Shown here: piece after piece, positions 1-9,689 of the stretch | How positions within the stretch are numbered: the first letter of the stretch is position 1 | How the letters are laid out: the number at the start of each line of letters is the position of its first letter | Assembly: GCA_947500555.1 (NCBI GenBank) | Contig: CANMSE010000003.1 | Location: 1-64,000 of the forward strand | From: an uncultured Fulvivirga sp. | Lineage (GTDB): Bacteria > Bacteroidota > Bacteroidia > Cytophagales > Cyclobacteriaceae | DNA length: 64,000 nucleotides | Reading direction: 5' to 3' | Translations under genes and position numbers: made by a program | Notes under the pieces: model-generated | What the model saw: the letters and a program-made list of their open reading frames with translations, nothing else | Databases searched by the model: none | What the model was told of the DNA's origin: nothing

Positions 1-3000
1 AACATAGCCGATGTGACCGTAGACAGTCCTGCCGCGATCAGTGTACAGCCTACAGCCAACCAGACCTTGTGTGAGGGCGATGTATTGACCCTGAGTGTTA
101 CGGCCACCGGTACAGGGTTGACCTATCAGTGGAGTAACAGTGGTGGTGTGATAGCAGGAGCGACCTCGAGCACCTATACGATAGCGAGTGTAGTGGCAGC
201 CGATGCTGACACCTATACGGTAGCGGTGACCAGTTCAGGGGTATGTTTACCAGCCACGGTAACGAGTAATAACGCAGTGGTTGGCGTAGATGTAGCGCCA
301 ATTGGTAATTCTATCGCATCAGGAACCTTGGAAGTATGCTCTCAGAACACATTAAATATTAATCCTGTAACAGATGTTTCAGGCTCGACCTTCGTATGGT
401 TCGGGGATAATGGTAGCGGTGGGACAGGTACAATAACGGATTCTCCGATTAATAATACAGATTTTCCAATTGACGTTATATATACAGTCACACCTACTGG
501 ACCAGGAGCTACATCATGCTCTGGAAACGACTTCACTATTGCGGTTACAGTTAATCCAAATCCAGAACTAACAATAATCAATAATTTGGCTCAGATATGT
601 AGTGGAGAGCAAGTTGATATAGATTTGTTGAGTCCTACTCAAAATGCTGAAATTAATCTCCTGAGTGTGAATTATGGAACTGCATCGGGTACATTATCAT
701 CAGGAACATATATGAACGGTAATAAAATTAATGAAGTTCTAACAAATGTGACAAGTACTCCAGTAGACGTACTTTATGAATTTAATGTAACAACTACAGA
801 TGGTTGTCCACTTCCTACAGTTCCAACTCAGATGGTGACAGTGACAGTAAGTCCTGAACCAAACTTTACTATAAATAATAATGCTACAGTAATTTGTAGT
901 GAAGAATCTGCGGATATAGATATTTTATCTACGACTACAGGAGCAGTTATTGAACTTATAAATGTTAGTGCCAGTGATTTATCAATTGTAGGGGTACAGC
1001 CGGTGGGAGCTACTTTCTTAAGTGGTTCAAAAATATCCAATCAACTTTCACATCCGTTGAACACCACTGAGACAGTAACCTACCAATTCCAGGTAACTGT
1101 AAATGGATGTGTTAATCCGACCATCATCACTGAAACAATAACCATTAATCCAATACCAACAATAGATACTTCAGTTGACGCTCAAACTATTTGTGATGGA
1201 GAAACAACTAATATTGAATTGAGTAATCCAAATAATGTATCAGGAACAATTTATACATGGACTGCAACTCCAACTACAGGAGTAATGAATTCTTCCGGTG
1301 GAAGCCTTGGCCCAGGCCCAGGCCCGTTCATTATTGCCCAGACATTGAATAATAATACAAATATGATCGGCTCAGTAACTTATGTCATTACACCAAGTGC
1401 TGGAGGTTGTGATGGTAATTCTAAAACGATTATAGTTACCGTAAACCCTACACCGACATTGGCCACTACAGGTTCCGAAACGTTATGTTCTGGAGAAAGT
1501 ACAAATATTGTGTTAAGTAACCCTAATACCGTATCAGGAACTACATATAGCTGGACTGTAATAAACAATGTGAATGCAGTTTCTGGAGCGACTAGCGGAT
1601 CTGGTAATGTTATTAATCAATCTCTTTTTGTTAGTAATAACTCGCCTGCCGGATCAGTGACGTATCGAATTACACCATCTGCAAATGGTTGTGATGGACT
1701 ATTTGAGGATGTCGTGGTGAATGTGAATCCTCAACCAGCGGTTTTTGCAGGATTTGATTATGAAATTTGTGCTGATGAGCCTACAATAATGCTAACAGCT
1801 TCAGTGACTGGATCGGCTACCTCAGCCACATGGTCAGGAGGTGATAATTCCCCAGCCGGATACAGTAACAATCCAGTAGTAGATGGAGAAATAATTGAAT
1901 ATTCATTTAACCAAAATGATAGCTTAGCAGGTTTTGTGACGTTCACATTAACAACAAATGATCCTGATGGTGTAGGACCATGTACGGCAGTAAGTGATCA
2001 AATAACTGTCACGATTAATTCTTTACCCGTGGTTGATTTTAATGGTTTGCCTACTGAAGCTGCTGAAAATGATCCTCCTATTCCGTTATTTGGATCACCG
2101 GCAGGAGGGATATTTTCTGGAGATGGGATTTCTGGTAATTCTTTCAATCCTCCAGGAGCTAATGTTGAAGTAGATAATTTTGTAACCTATACGTTCACTG
2201 ATCCCTCAACAGGATGTACTAATTCCATTACCAAATCTATATTTATTAATGGAACTACACCGATTGATGTAGGTAATGATGATGTTCAAATTTGTCTGTC
2301 AGCTTCTCCAGACGAACTTTCTGCCAACCCAACTGGAGGTGTATGGACAGGTACGGGAGTCGTAAACACAGGCGGTACTGATTATGAGTTTAACCCAGCG
2401 GATGCTGGTGTAGGTACATTTGTATTGACATATTCTTTTACGAATCCGAGTGGTGCTACTAGCACAGCGGACCTTACTTATGAGGTGCTTCCAATTCCTA
2501 ATGTACAATTTGATAATCTTTCATCTTGTATAGATGAGTCAATAGTGTTTCAAGATATGTCTACTATTGATAATACGATATTTCCAGGGGCTGCAATAAC
2601 AAGTTGGGATTGGGTCTTCTTTGATGAAAATGATGATATTGTTGGAGCTTTCAATGGTCAAAACCCTTCTGTTTTGTTCCAAACACCAGGCACTAAGCGT
2701 GTTATCTTGACAGTGACAAGTGAGACTAATGGAGAGACGTGCAGCGAATCTTTAGAAAAAACAATAGAAATTGGCTCTGTACCAGATGCACGATTCGAAT
2801 GGACTAGTATATGTAATGGAGATTTCACTGCTTTCTCAGACGACACTATTTTGGGAATAGGTTCAATCGATAATTTTGAGTGGGATTTTGGAGATGGTAA
2901 TGTTATTTCTGGTAGCCCAACTGATGATGCCTCCACCACCCATGGTGACGGTTCTTTAACTCAAGGTAATTTCCAACAGCCTGAGCATAGATATGTTTCG

Positions 3001-4698
3001 GTTGGTGACTATGATGTGTTATTGACGGTCACTACAGATAAAGGCTGTGAAAAAACTTATTTACAGAATATAGATATTTTACCACAAACAGAAGTGGACG
3101 AATATCCATATACTGCTAATTTTGATTTGGATAACGCTAACTGGGCTGAGGAAGTAGAGCTTGTGCGAGATCCATCATCGATAAGTGATAATAGTTGGAT
3201 ATATGATAATAATGGTTCAGGTGATATTCAGCCTAAATATAGTGGAGATGGGTTCTGGTGGACTGGAGGAAATGGAGAATCCTATTACAATAATGAACAA
3301 AGTTGGGTAAACGGTCCTTGCTTTAATTTCTCTGAAATAAGAAGACCAATGATAGGTATGAAGATTATTTCAGATACTGATGCTGGTTTTGATGGAGCTG
3401 TATTGCAATACTCTACCAATGGAGGTTTAGATTGGGTGAACATCGGAGGTTTGGCAGAAGAGGGTGGTGTAAACTGGTATAACTCCAATGCTATATCAGC
3501 TAAGCCGGGAGAGCAAGCATTTGGCTTTGGCTGGACTGGTGAATTAGAAAGAAATAATGACGGAACACTGGGCTGGATTGAGGTGAAACAAAACTTAAAC
3601 ATGCTTCGAGGTCAAAATAATGTATTGATAAGAGTAGCCTTTGGTAGCAATTCAGATAATTCATCTACAGAATTAAAAGGCTTTGCCTTTGATGATGTGT
3701 ATGTAGGAGAACGTGAACGTATAGTTCTTTTAGAACATTTTACTGATCTTGAAAGAACCAGTAGCGTGGCTGCAGATGTTCATTTACAAAATTTAGAATT
3801 GGCACAAAGAGCTGAGTTTGACTCATTAGATTTTACAACTATTCAATATCACATCAATGATTCAGGTTTGGATCCATTTAATGAAGACAACCCAGGTGAC
3901 CCAAGTGCCAGGAGCTTGTACTATGGTTTATCCCAAGCGCCAGCAACCACACTTGACGGAAATGATGTTTTTGATGGCAATACAACTGATATTAGTAGCC
4001 TAGAAATTGATAGAAGATCGCTTCTTGAACCCCTGTTTGATGTAGATCTAGATACGCTGTCAAACCCTTCTTTAGAGGAGCTTTCGGTAAGAGCGAAATT
4101 CACGGCAAGACAGGTATTAAGCGATGTTGTTACTTTACAAATAGCAATAGTAGAGGACAGTGTGCTATTGGATGGTGTATATTATCGTAATGTTCTCAAG
4201 AAGTTACTTTTAGGAGGTGAAGGACAAAGTGTTACTAACTCATGGACTGTGGGTCAGTCCGAAACCGTAGAATTTGATTGGACAATTGATGTTGAAATAT
4301 ATGATCCTACCAATCTCTATGCTATAGCATTTGTCCAAAATGAAGATACACGGGAAATCTATGGAACGGCTCTCATCAAGGCACCTACAAAAGATGAGTC
4401 AACAATTACTGGTCTAAGTGATGCTGTGTTGAACCAGGCGAAGGAGATACTCATATATCCTAATCCAGCCACTGAGTTTATTAACTTTGAACTTAGCGAA
4501 AGATCGCTTGAAAATTATGGATGGTCACTTGTTGATCAGCGTGGTGTAGAAGTTAAGGCAGGTAGTTTAGACTTTAGTTCTTTGGGTTCTTTTAAAGTAG
4601 ATATATCAAGCTTTGATAATGGTATATACTACATGATTATTGAAGCGAAAGATAAACCCCTAGTTTATCGCAAAGTGGCCATAATGAACAGGAGATAG
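1..4698 (+). CDS. Giant secreted adhesin with Ig/PKD-like repeats and T9SS sorting domain (5' end outside window)
   Basis: The frame is open to the first base of the window, so the N-terminus and signal peptide lie outside. What is visible (about 1,565 residues) starts with an Ig-like module rich in T, S and G. Repeated PKD/Ig-like modules follow, each opening with an ICxGE-type motif (near 590, 890, 1190 and 1480). Two PKD-type repeats come next (SWDWVFF near 2610 and EWDFGDG near 2880), then a jelly-roll-like region. At about 3720-4420 is a thioredoxin-fold-like segment resembling Omp28-type domains but without cysteines. The last 85 residues have the YPNPA...GxYYMxxE pattern of a type IX secretion sorting domain. 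Proteins of this form are exported through T9SS and anchored at the cell surface, usually for adhesion. The substrate cannot be told from sequence. The first 300 bases are visibly richer in GC than the rest. Confidence 0.9.
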   Translation, partial: NIADVTVDSPAAISVQPTANQTLCEGDVLTLSVTATGTGLTYQWSNSGGVIAGATSSTYTIASVVAADADTYTVAVTSSGVCLPATVTSNNAVVGVDVAPIGNSIASGTLEVCSQNTLNINPVTDVSGSTFVWFGDNGSGGTGTITDSPINNTDFPIDVIYTVTPTGPGATSCSGNDFTIAVTVNPNPELTIINNLAQICSGEQVDIDLLSPTQNAEINLLSVNYGTASGTLSSGTYMNGNKINEVLTNVTSTPVDVLYEFNVTTTDGCPLPTVPTQMVTVTVSPEPNFTINNNATVICSEESADIDILSTTTGAVIELINVSASDLSIVGVQPVGATFLSGSKISNQLSHPLNTTETVTYQFQVTVNGCVNPTIITETITINPIPTIDTSVDAQTICDGETTNIELSNPNNVSGTIYTWTATPTTGVMNSSGGSLGPGPGPFIIAQTLNNNTNMIGSVTYVITPSAGGCDGNSKTIIVTVNPTPTLATTGSETLCSGESTNIVLSNPNTVSGTTYSWTVINNVNAVSGATSGSGNVINQSLFVSNNSPAGSVTYRITPSANGCDGLFEDVVVNVNPQPAVFAGFDYEICADEPTIMLTASVTGSATSATWSGGDNSPAGYSNNPVVDGEIIEYSFNQNDSLAGFVTFTLTTNDPDGVGPCTAVSDQITVTINSLPVVDFNGLPTEAAENDPPIPLFGSPAGGIFSGDGISGNSFNPPGANVEVDNFVTYTFTDPSTGCTNSITKSIFINGTTPIDVGNDDVQICLSASPDELSANPTGGVWTGTGVVNTGGTDYEFNPADAGVGTFVLTYSFTNPSGATSTADLTYEVLPIPNVQFDNLSSCIDESIVFQDMSTIDNTIFPGAAITSWDWVFFDENDDIVGAFNGQNPSVLFQTPGTKRVILTVTSETNGETCSESLEKTIEIGSVPDARFEWTSICNGDFTAFSDDTILGIGSIDNFEWDFGDGNVISGSPTDDASTTHGDGSLTQGNFQQPEHRYVSVGDYDVLLTVTTDKGCEKTYLQNIDILPQTEVDEYPYTANFDLDNANWAEEVELVRDPSSISDNSWIYDNNGSGDIQPKYSGDGFWWTGGNGESYYNNEQSWVNGPCFNFSEIRRPMIGMKIISDTDAGFDGAVLQYSTNGGLDWVNIGGLAEEGGVNWYNSNAISAKPGEQAFGFGWTGELERNNDGTLGWIEVKQNLNMLRGQNNVLIRVAFGSNSDNSSTELKGFAFDDVYVGERERIVLLEHFTDLERTSSVAADVHLQNLELAQRAEFDSLDFTTIQYHINDSGLDPFNEDNPGDPSARSLYYGLSQAPATTLDGNDVFDGNTTDISSLEIDRRSLLEPLFDVDLDTLSNPSLEELSVRAKFTARQVLSDVVTLQIAIVEDSVLLDGVYYRNVLKKLLLGGEGQSVTNSWTVGQSETVEFDWTIDVEIYDPTNLYAIAFVQNEDTREIYGTALIKAPTKDESTITGLSDAVLNQAKEILIYPNPATEFINFELSERSLENYGWSLVDQRGVEVKAGSLDFSSLGSFKVDISSFDNGIYYMIIEAKDKPLVYRKVAIMNRR

Positions 4699-4703
4699 AA
4701 GTA

Positions 4704-5015
4704 TTAAATCTGTCTAGCTATGATACTTTGTACCTGAGAAGAAACATTTAATACCATTTCTGTTTTATCTTTATTAAAGGCATCGACTCGATTCGGGGAA
4801 ATGTCGAAAAAACTCACACTACCTGCATATCTGGAATGATCTATAACGCTATTATCGTGAATAATTAATTTGGGATTTAGTTGCTTGTAAAGTAGCGTCT
4901 CCTCAAATGAGAAAAAGCAAAAGACTTTGCATTGCGTCTTTTTTTCAAGCATCATCCCCAGCAAGTTCTTATCGAAAAAATCAGAATCAATTAAAAAAAT
5001 AACGTCTGTGCGCAT
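4704..5015 (-). CDS. Small receiver-like protein (degenerate response regulator)
   Basis: The predicted protein has 103 residues, starting at the ATG at 5015 (MRTDVIFLIDSDFFDK). An upstream in-frame start at 5054 would add 13 residues but gives a less typical N-terminus. The hydrophobic strand FLIDSD and the later PKLIIHD resemble the acidic pocket and phospho-acceptor strand of receiver domains. The C-terminal part is short and lacks a clear lysine strand. It lies 131 nt downstream of the hybrid kinase on the same strand, so it could belong to that phosphorelay as a phosphate sink or a decoy. It has no DNA-binding or enzymatic output domain. The assignment rests only on fold-like motifs. Confidence 0.55.
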   Translation of the reverse strand: MRTDVIFLIDSDFFDKNLLGMMLEKKTQCKVFCFFSFEETLLYKQLNPKLIIHDNSVIDHSRYAGSVSFFDISPNRVDAFNKDKTEMVLNVSSQVQSIIARQI

Positions 5016-5110
5016 AACTAATAGTTTAAAAGTTATGCTTGTTCCTATAATCATACCACGAAAGAAAAGTGTTGATTAAAGGTGATTGGACCTAATTTCA
5101 TAAAACAACA

Positions 5111-5127
5111 AATCCCAAAATGGGAAT
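5111..5127 (-). terminator. Weak hairpin downstream of the hybrid kinase
   Basis: TCCCA and TGGGA face each other across a short A loop. On the minus strand the hairpin is followed by a T-rich stretch, as expected for an intrinsic terminator of the kinase gene that stops at 5147. The stem is only 5 bp, so this is tentative. Confidence 0.35.
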
Positions 5128-5146
5128 AAAAAAGTGTATTTGAGAA

Positions 5147-7066
5147 TTAGAGTTCGATAGCTTTAAGCTCTGTAAGCGCTTTTTGACACAAATTTGATAG
5201 GTCGTTAATCTTAGCTGGAATTCTATCTGTGTGAATACTCTCTTTCCCATAGGTTTCCAGTTCCTTAATAAGCGTTTTTGCTTTTTCAAGACCCACAAAG
5301 GTTATAGAAGGTTTCATTTTATGGGCAGTTTTACCAACCATTTCCCAATTAGATTCATTGGACCAGTGTTGCATTTCATTAATAGCTATTGGCGTGTTTG
5401 AAATGAATGTTTGAATCATTTCATTCATGAACTTTTTATCACCATCACATACTTTTCTAAGGTAATCTAAATTGGTCAAAGACCCCTTAGATATAGGTTC
5501 AGAGACATCTTCAATATTGATCTTACCTGCGGCAATGTATTTTGAAATGGTTTTAAAAAGCGTTTCAGGATGAAATGGTTTTGAAATATAGTCGTTCATA
5601 CCAGCCTCAAGACATTTATCTACATCACCTTTAATGGCGTTAGCTGTCAAAGCGATAATGGGTATATTTTTGATTGATTCTGTACTTCTACGAATCTTTC
5701 TTGTAGCCTCGTAACCATCCATAATTGGCATTTGAACATCCATAAGTACTATATCAAACTTTTGAGATTTAAGGCGTTCAATTGCAACCATGCCATTTTC
5801 TGCTGTATTAACTTCACAATCCCACTTAGTCAAAATGCTATTGGCGTATAATCTGTTGACATCGTTATCTTCAACCAATAAAACCTTTAAACCGGTCAAG
5901 GAATGTTTTAAGGTCTTTTTAAAGTCTGAGGATTTAGGCTGTATTAAGTCTTTTTCTTTGCCAGTTTCGTACGGAATAACAAAAGTAAAAGTGGTGCCTG
6001 TGTTCACTTCACTTTCTACTTCTATCATTCCATCTTGTAATTCAATGAGTTCTTTGACAATAGTCAAGCCAAGTCCAGTACCACCAAATCTTCTGGTTAC
6101 ACTTGCATCAGCTTGAGTAAAGCTATCGAATATGTGATTTATCTTTTTGGTAGGAATCCCAACACCAGTGTCCTTAACTTTAAATCTCACATAACGTATG
6201 TTTTTCTCAATTTTCTCAACGTCAACATTTACACTAATTTCACCGACATGAGTAAATTTAACTGCATTACTAATGAGGTTAATAAGGATTTGATTTAGCC
6301 TCGCAGGGTCTCCAATAAAAACGGACTTTGCTTCTTCAGTAATATTATAAGTGAGTACTATCCCTTTATCCTTCGAGGTGTAAAGAAATGTATCTAAAAC
6401 AGCGCTGAGTTGATATTTAATATTGAATCCTATTTTTTCAAATTTCAACTTCCCGGATTCAATAGCAGATAAATCTAAAATGTCATTGATGATCACTTTT
6501 AAACTCTGAGTAGAGTTTTTGATTGCATTTAAATAGAGCTCTCTATCTTCTGTGCTGGTAGTTTCTGAAAGTAGATTAATCATACCCGCAATGCCGTTAA
6601 CAGGGGTTCGGATCTCATGACTCATATTAGCCAAAAATTGCTCTTTTGCTTTCTGAGCTCTTAATAATTCCTGAGCATCTTTTTTTCTTTGAGTAATGTC
6701 CCTACAGTCTAATATTAATCCTTCAACACCACCTTTATGCTTTAAATTGATTGAATTGAACTCTAGGTATCGATACGTTTTGTCCTTACAGAGAAATCGA
6801 AACTCTATGCTTTCGTCATATGGCTTAGAAACACTTTTTAAAAATTCCTTTTTTAAATCAGTAAGAGTTTCAGGTTTTATGAAATCGAAAAAATTTTTGC
6901 CAATCAAACTATCTGGAGCATGACCAAGAGTATCTTCAACAGATGGATTATGATAAAGAATATTACCATGATAATCTACAATAAATATTATGTCAGATCC
7001 GTCCTCAACAACTGCCTCGTAAAACAATCCTTTTGAAACGTACTCTTGTAAACTTTTGATACTCAT
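5147..7066 (-). CDS. Soluble PAS hybrid sensor histidine kinase (PAS-HisKA-HATPase-REC-Hpt)
   Basis: This 639-residue protein has no membrane segment. In order it holds a PAS domain (about 15-125, ending in the DITQRKK linker), a HisKA domain with phospho-acceptor His150 in MSHEIRTPVN, and an ATPase domain (N box NLISNAVKF 263-271, G1 DTGVGIP 299-305, G2 GGTGLGL 328-334). A receiver domain follows (acidic VEDND 398-402, Asp443 in LMDVQMP, Lys496), then a C-terminal Hpt domain (His582 in KTAHKMKP). It should autophosphorylate in response to a cytoplasmic cue sensed by PAS and relay phosphate His-Asp-His to a partner regulator. The NtrC-type gene ends at the base directly before its start codon, so the two are surely co-transcribed. 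That regulator is the natural final acceptor. Confidence 0.95.
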   Translation of the reverse strand: MSIKSLQEYVSKGLFYEAVVEDGSDIIFIVDYHGNILYHNPSVEDTLGHAPDSLIGKNFFDFIKPETLTDLKKEFLKSVSKPYDESIEFRFLCKDKTYRYLEFNSINLKHKGGVEGLILDCRDITQRKKDAQELLRAQKAKEQFLANMSHEIRTPVNGIAGMINLLSETTSTEDRELYLNAIKNSTQSLKVIINDILDLSAIESGKLKFEKIGFNIKYQLSAVLDTFLYTSKDKGIVLTYNITEEAKSVFIGDPARLNQILINLISNAVKFTHVGEISVNVDVEKIEKNIRYVRFKVKDTGVGIPTKKINHIFDSFTQADASVTRRFGGTGLGLTIVKELIELQDGMIEVESEVNTGTTFTFVIPYETGKEKDLIQPKSSDFKKTLKHSLTGLKVLLVEDNDVNRLYANSILTKWDCEVNTAENGMVAIERLKSQKFDIVLMDVQMPIMDGYEATRKIRRSTESIKNIPIIALTANAIKGDVDKCLEAGMNDYISKPFHPETLFKTISKYIAAGKINIEDVSEPISKGSLTNLDYLRKVCDGDKKFMNEMIQTFISNTPIAINEMQHWSNESNWEMVGKTAHKMKPSITFVGLEKAKTLIKELETYGKESIHTDRIPAKINDLSNLCQKALTELKAIEL

Positions 7067-8431
7067 TTAATTGTTAGAGTCTTCTTCCATCTCTTTAAGA
7101 TGTCTATATATGGTTGATTTTCCTATATCTAGCTTATCTGCTACTTTAAGTACATTGTCATCATACTTATTGAGGTAATGACGAATTATTTTAAAAGTGT
7201 AATCCCTTAAGCTCATTTCTTCAAATAAAAAGTTAGTCTCTTTTGAAACACTATTGAAGCTTATTTCTTCTGCATTTATCTCTTCTCCGTTTGCCATGAC
7301 AGCGGCCAATTCCATAATTGACTTTAACTCACGAACATTTCCTGGAAAAGGGTAGCTCAGCAGTTTTGATTGGGCATCGTGACTTAAACTCAACATTGGT
7401 AAATCATTTTCTTTAGCAAACTGTTCTAAGAAGAATTTAGCTAATAATATTATATCACGATCTCTCTCACGTAGGGGGGGAAGATGGATTGGAAGCCCTA
7501 ATAATCGGTAATATAGGTCTTCTCGAAAATTGCCAGCTTTCACTTCTTGTCCCAGATCTTTATGGGTAGCCACAATTAATCTGAAGTCAAGTTTTATTAC
7601 CTCATTGCCTCCAATTCTTGATAATTCTTTTTCCTGAATGACACGTAGAAGCTTAGCTTGTAGATTTAAATCCATTTCTCCAATTTCATCTAGAAAAATA
7701 GTACCCTCCTGAGCCTCCTCAAACTTACCAATGCGCCTTGTCGTAGCACCAGTAAAAGCCCCTTTTTCATAACCAAAAAGCTCACTTTCAATTAAATCTT
7801 TCGGAATAGCAGCAATATTTACGGCTACAAAAGGCTTTTTCTTTCTCTTTGAATTGTAATGTATAGCCTTCGCAGCTAACTCTTTTCCAGTTCCTGTTTC
7901 ACCGGTAATTGAAACGGAAATGTTTGTTTTTACAGCTTTTTCAAACAATGAAAAAACCTTTTTGAGTGCGGTGCTATTTCCTTTGATACTATTATCAAAT
8001 TCGTACTTTTCGGAAATCTCCTGCTTCAGATGGTCAATCTGTTTGGTCAGTGAAACATTTTTCCTCGCATTATTGATTGTATTGAGCAGACGATCCTTAG
8101 TATCCTCATCTTTAATAATATAATCATATGCACCGCTTTTTAACAATTTTACTGCAGTACCTATTTTTTCCTGAGCAGATATAATAATAACCGGTATAGA
8201 TGGATCATCATTTTGAATCTGCTTTAGAACATCCTCACCAGCCATATCGGGTAAAGTGTAATCCAACGTTATAATATTGGGCTTTTGGTAAAGATTTTCA
8301 AGAAAGCTCTTACCGTCATTGAAGATGGTAACCTCAAAGTCAGGATTAAGACTAAGTACATATTGTAAAAATTTGGTATAAGCCGGATCATCTTCAACGA
8401 CAAATATTTTCACTGGCTCTATTTCATGCAT
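7067..8431 (-). CDS. NtrC-family sigma-54-dependent response regulator
   Basis: This 454-residue protein has a receiver domain with acidic pair VEDD (12-15), Asp57 in LDYTLPD and Lys107. The central AAA+ domain has Walker A GETGTGKE (177-184), the sigma-54 contact loop GAFTGA (224-229), Walker B TIFLDEIGE and an arginine finger region. A Fis-type helix-turn-helix lies at the C-terminus (KVADKLDIGKSTIYRHL). It activates sigma-54 promoters when phosphorylated. It is the first gene of a minus-strand unit with the hybrid kinase directly behind it and no gap. The target genes are not visible here. Confidence 0.95.
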   Translation of the reverse strand: MHEIEPVKIFVVEDDPAYTKFLQYVLSLNPDFEVTIFNDGKSFLENLYQKPNIITLDYTLPDMAGEDVLKQIQNDDPSIPVIIISAQEKIGTAVKLLKSGAYDYIIKDEDTKDRLLNTINNARKNVSLTKQIDHLKQEISEKYEFDNSIKGNSTALKKVFSLFEKAVKTNISVSITGETGTGKELAAKAIHYNSKRKKKPFVAVNIAAIPKDLIESELFGYEKGAFTGATTRRIGKFEEAQEGTIFLDEIGEMDLNLQAKLLRVIQEKELSRIGGNEVIKLDFRLIVATHKDLGQEVKAGNFREDLYYRLLGLPIHLPPLRERDRDIILLAKFFLEQFAKENDLPMLSLSHDAQSKLLSYPFPGNVRELKSIMELAAVMANGEEINAEEISFNSVSKETNFLFEEMSLRDYTFKIIRHYLNKYDDNVLKVADKLDIGKSTIYRHLKEMEEDSNN

Positions 8432-8606
8432 ATCTTCAAAATATGATTTTTCTAAAATATAATGTTCAATTTATAAAAAAATAATATCATGAATAATTAA
8501 TTAATTGGAAATAAGCCCTGACGCTACTTTTTTAATTACCATTTCAAACATTTATTAATTTAATATTTAAATTTAGCCCTTAATTTGAATCTAAAAATAT
8601 AATCGA

Positions 8607-9071
8607 ATGATAGATGAATTTAAGGTCTTAGATAGTGAAGAGGTAGAGACAATGCTTCAGGTACCAATACTTGTGTCAATACTTATAGCAGGGGCTGATA
8701 ATGAAATTGATAACTCAGAAATTAAAGAGGCTGTGAGTATTGCCAGATTAAAACAAAAGAAAGCCAGAGTTGATCTTATCGATTATTATAAAGAGGTGGC
8801 GGTTGATTTTGAGGATAAACTTAAAGTAATGATTCAGCATTTCCCGGTTAAAGCAGAAGAGCGTAATCCTCTCATAATTGCTGAACTTGAAAAGCTAAAT
8901 CAGATACTTCCTAAATTATCACATAAGTTTTCAGTTGAGTTTTATGCGAGTATCAAAGATATAGCCAAGAAAATAGCAGAAGCATCTGGTGGTTTATTAG
9001 GCTACTTGGCAGTAGGTTATGAAGAATCAAAATTGATAGGTCTAAATATGATCAACGACCCTTCAAAATAA
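8607..9071 (+). CDS. TerB-like small cytoplasmic protein
   Basis: The predicted protein has 154 residues, is mostly helical and has no signal peptide. The segment ILIAGADNEIDNSEIKEAV resembles the acidic metal-binding loop of TerB/DjlA-like domains (ADGEID..E). The function is unknown; family members are tied to membrane stress and tellurite resistance. It starts at the ATG at 8607 after a 175-nt AT-rich gap from the divergent regulator gene, and lies 12 nt upstream of the rhomboid gene, so the two are probably one transcript. A second protein with a similar loop is at 50004-50510. Confidence 0.65.
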   Translation: MIDEFKVLDSEEVETMLQVPILVSILIAGADNEIDNSEIKEAVSIARLKQKKARVDLIDYYKEVAVDFEDKLKVMIQHFPVKAEERNPLIIAELEKLNQILPKLSHKFSVEFYASIKDIAKKIAEASGGLLGYLAVGYEESKLIGLNMINDPSK

Positions 9072-9083
9072 GCTATATTGAAC

Positions 9084-9644
9084 ATGTTTAATAAGCGAAC
9101 CTTAATCGGTAGTTCTGTGATTCCGATGAGATTCGCTTTTTTTATGTGGTTAATTTTTACGTTGGAGTTCGTTTATGGGTTAGATATTAAAATGTTTGGG
9201 TTGGTTCCAAGAGATGCAATGGGAGCAATCGGCATTATTACTTCCCCGTTTTTTCATGCGGACCCAATTCACCTTATTTCTAACACAATTCCATTTCTAT
9301 TTTTGGGAATAACTTTATTTTATAATTACCCAATTATTTCTCAGAAAGTGTTTTATGGGTGTTATTTTCTGACCAACCTCTTGGTATGGTTGTTTGCAAG
9401 GCCTGAACCTCATATCGGTGCTAGTGGTTTAGTTTATGCTTTAGCCACTTTCATTATTTTTTATGGACTCTTTCGTAAGCAGCTAAAGGCATTATTAATA
9501 TCAGCCGTGGTTGTTATTCTTTACGGATCAATTTACTATGGTATTTTGCCAACTGACGGCAGAGTTTCCTGGGAGTCACATTTATTTGGATCATTAATCG
9601 GTTTAATTCTAGCTCTATTTTATGGCCGAAAAAATAGTGTATAA
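9084..9644 (+). CDS. Rhomboid family intramembrane serine protease
   Basis: The protein has 186 residues and about six membrane spans. The catalytic serine lies in the GASG motif of HIGASGLVYAL and the partner histidine in WESHLFGSLIG near the C-terminus. The HxxSN pattern of rhomboids is present as HADPIHLISNTIPF. Rhomboids cut membrane proteins within or next to their transmembrane helix; the substrate is unknown. A TTG two codons upstream also opens the frame, but the ATG at 9084 gives the more usual start. The gene follows the TerB-like gene closely and is closed by a strong terminator at 9647. Confidence 0.92.
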   Translation: MFNKRTLIGSSVIPMRFAFFMWLIFTLEFVYGLDIKMFGLVPRDAMGAIGIITSPFFHADPIHLISNTIPFLFLGITLFYNYPIISQKVFYGCYFLTNLLVWLFARPEPHIGASGLVYALATFIIFYGLFRKQLKALLISAVVVILYGSIYYGILPTDGRVSWESHLFGSLIGLILALFYGRKNSV

Positions 9645-9646
9645 AA

Positions 9647-9667
9647 AAAGCCCCAATTTGGGGCTTT
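9647..9667. terminator. Bidirectional intrinsic terminator
   Basis: AAAGCCCCAA and TTGGGGCTTT form a stem between two convergent genes. A-rich sequence precedes the hairpin and T-rich sequence follows it, so it can serve both the rhomboid gene (plus) and the lipoprotein gene (minus). Confidence 0.85.
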
Positions 9668-9689
9668 AAAATCTCATGTTTATGGTCTT

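Noticed and set aside
13..15. GTG at 13 as the true start of the adhesin
   Set aside because: The frame runs open through the first base of the window and there is no signal peptide, so the start lies outside.
3285..3602. 105-residue minus-strand frame inside the adhesin
   Set aside because: It is a shadow of the repetitive coding sequence, with no start context or recognisable domain.
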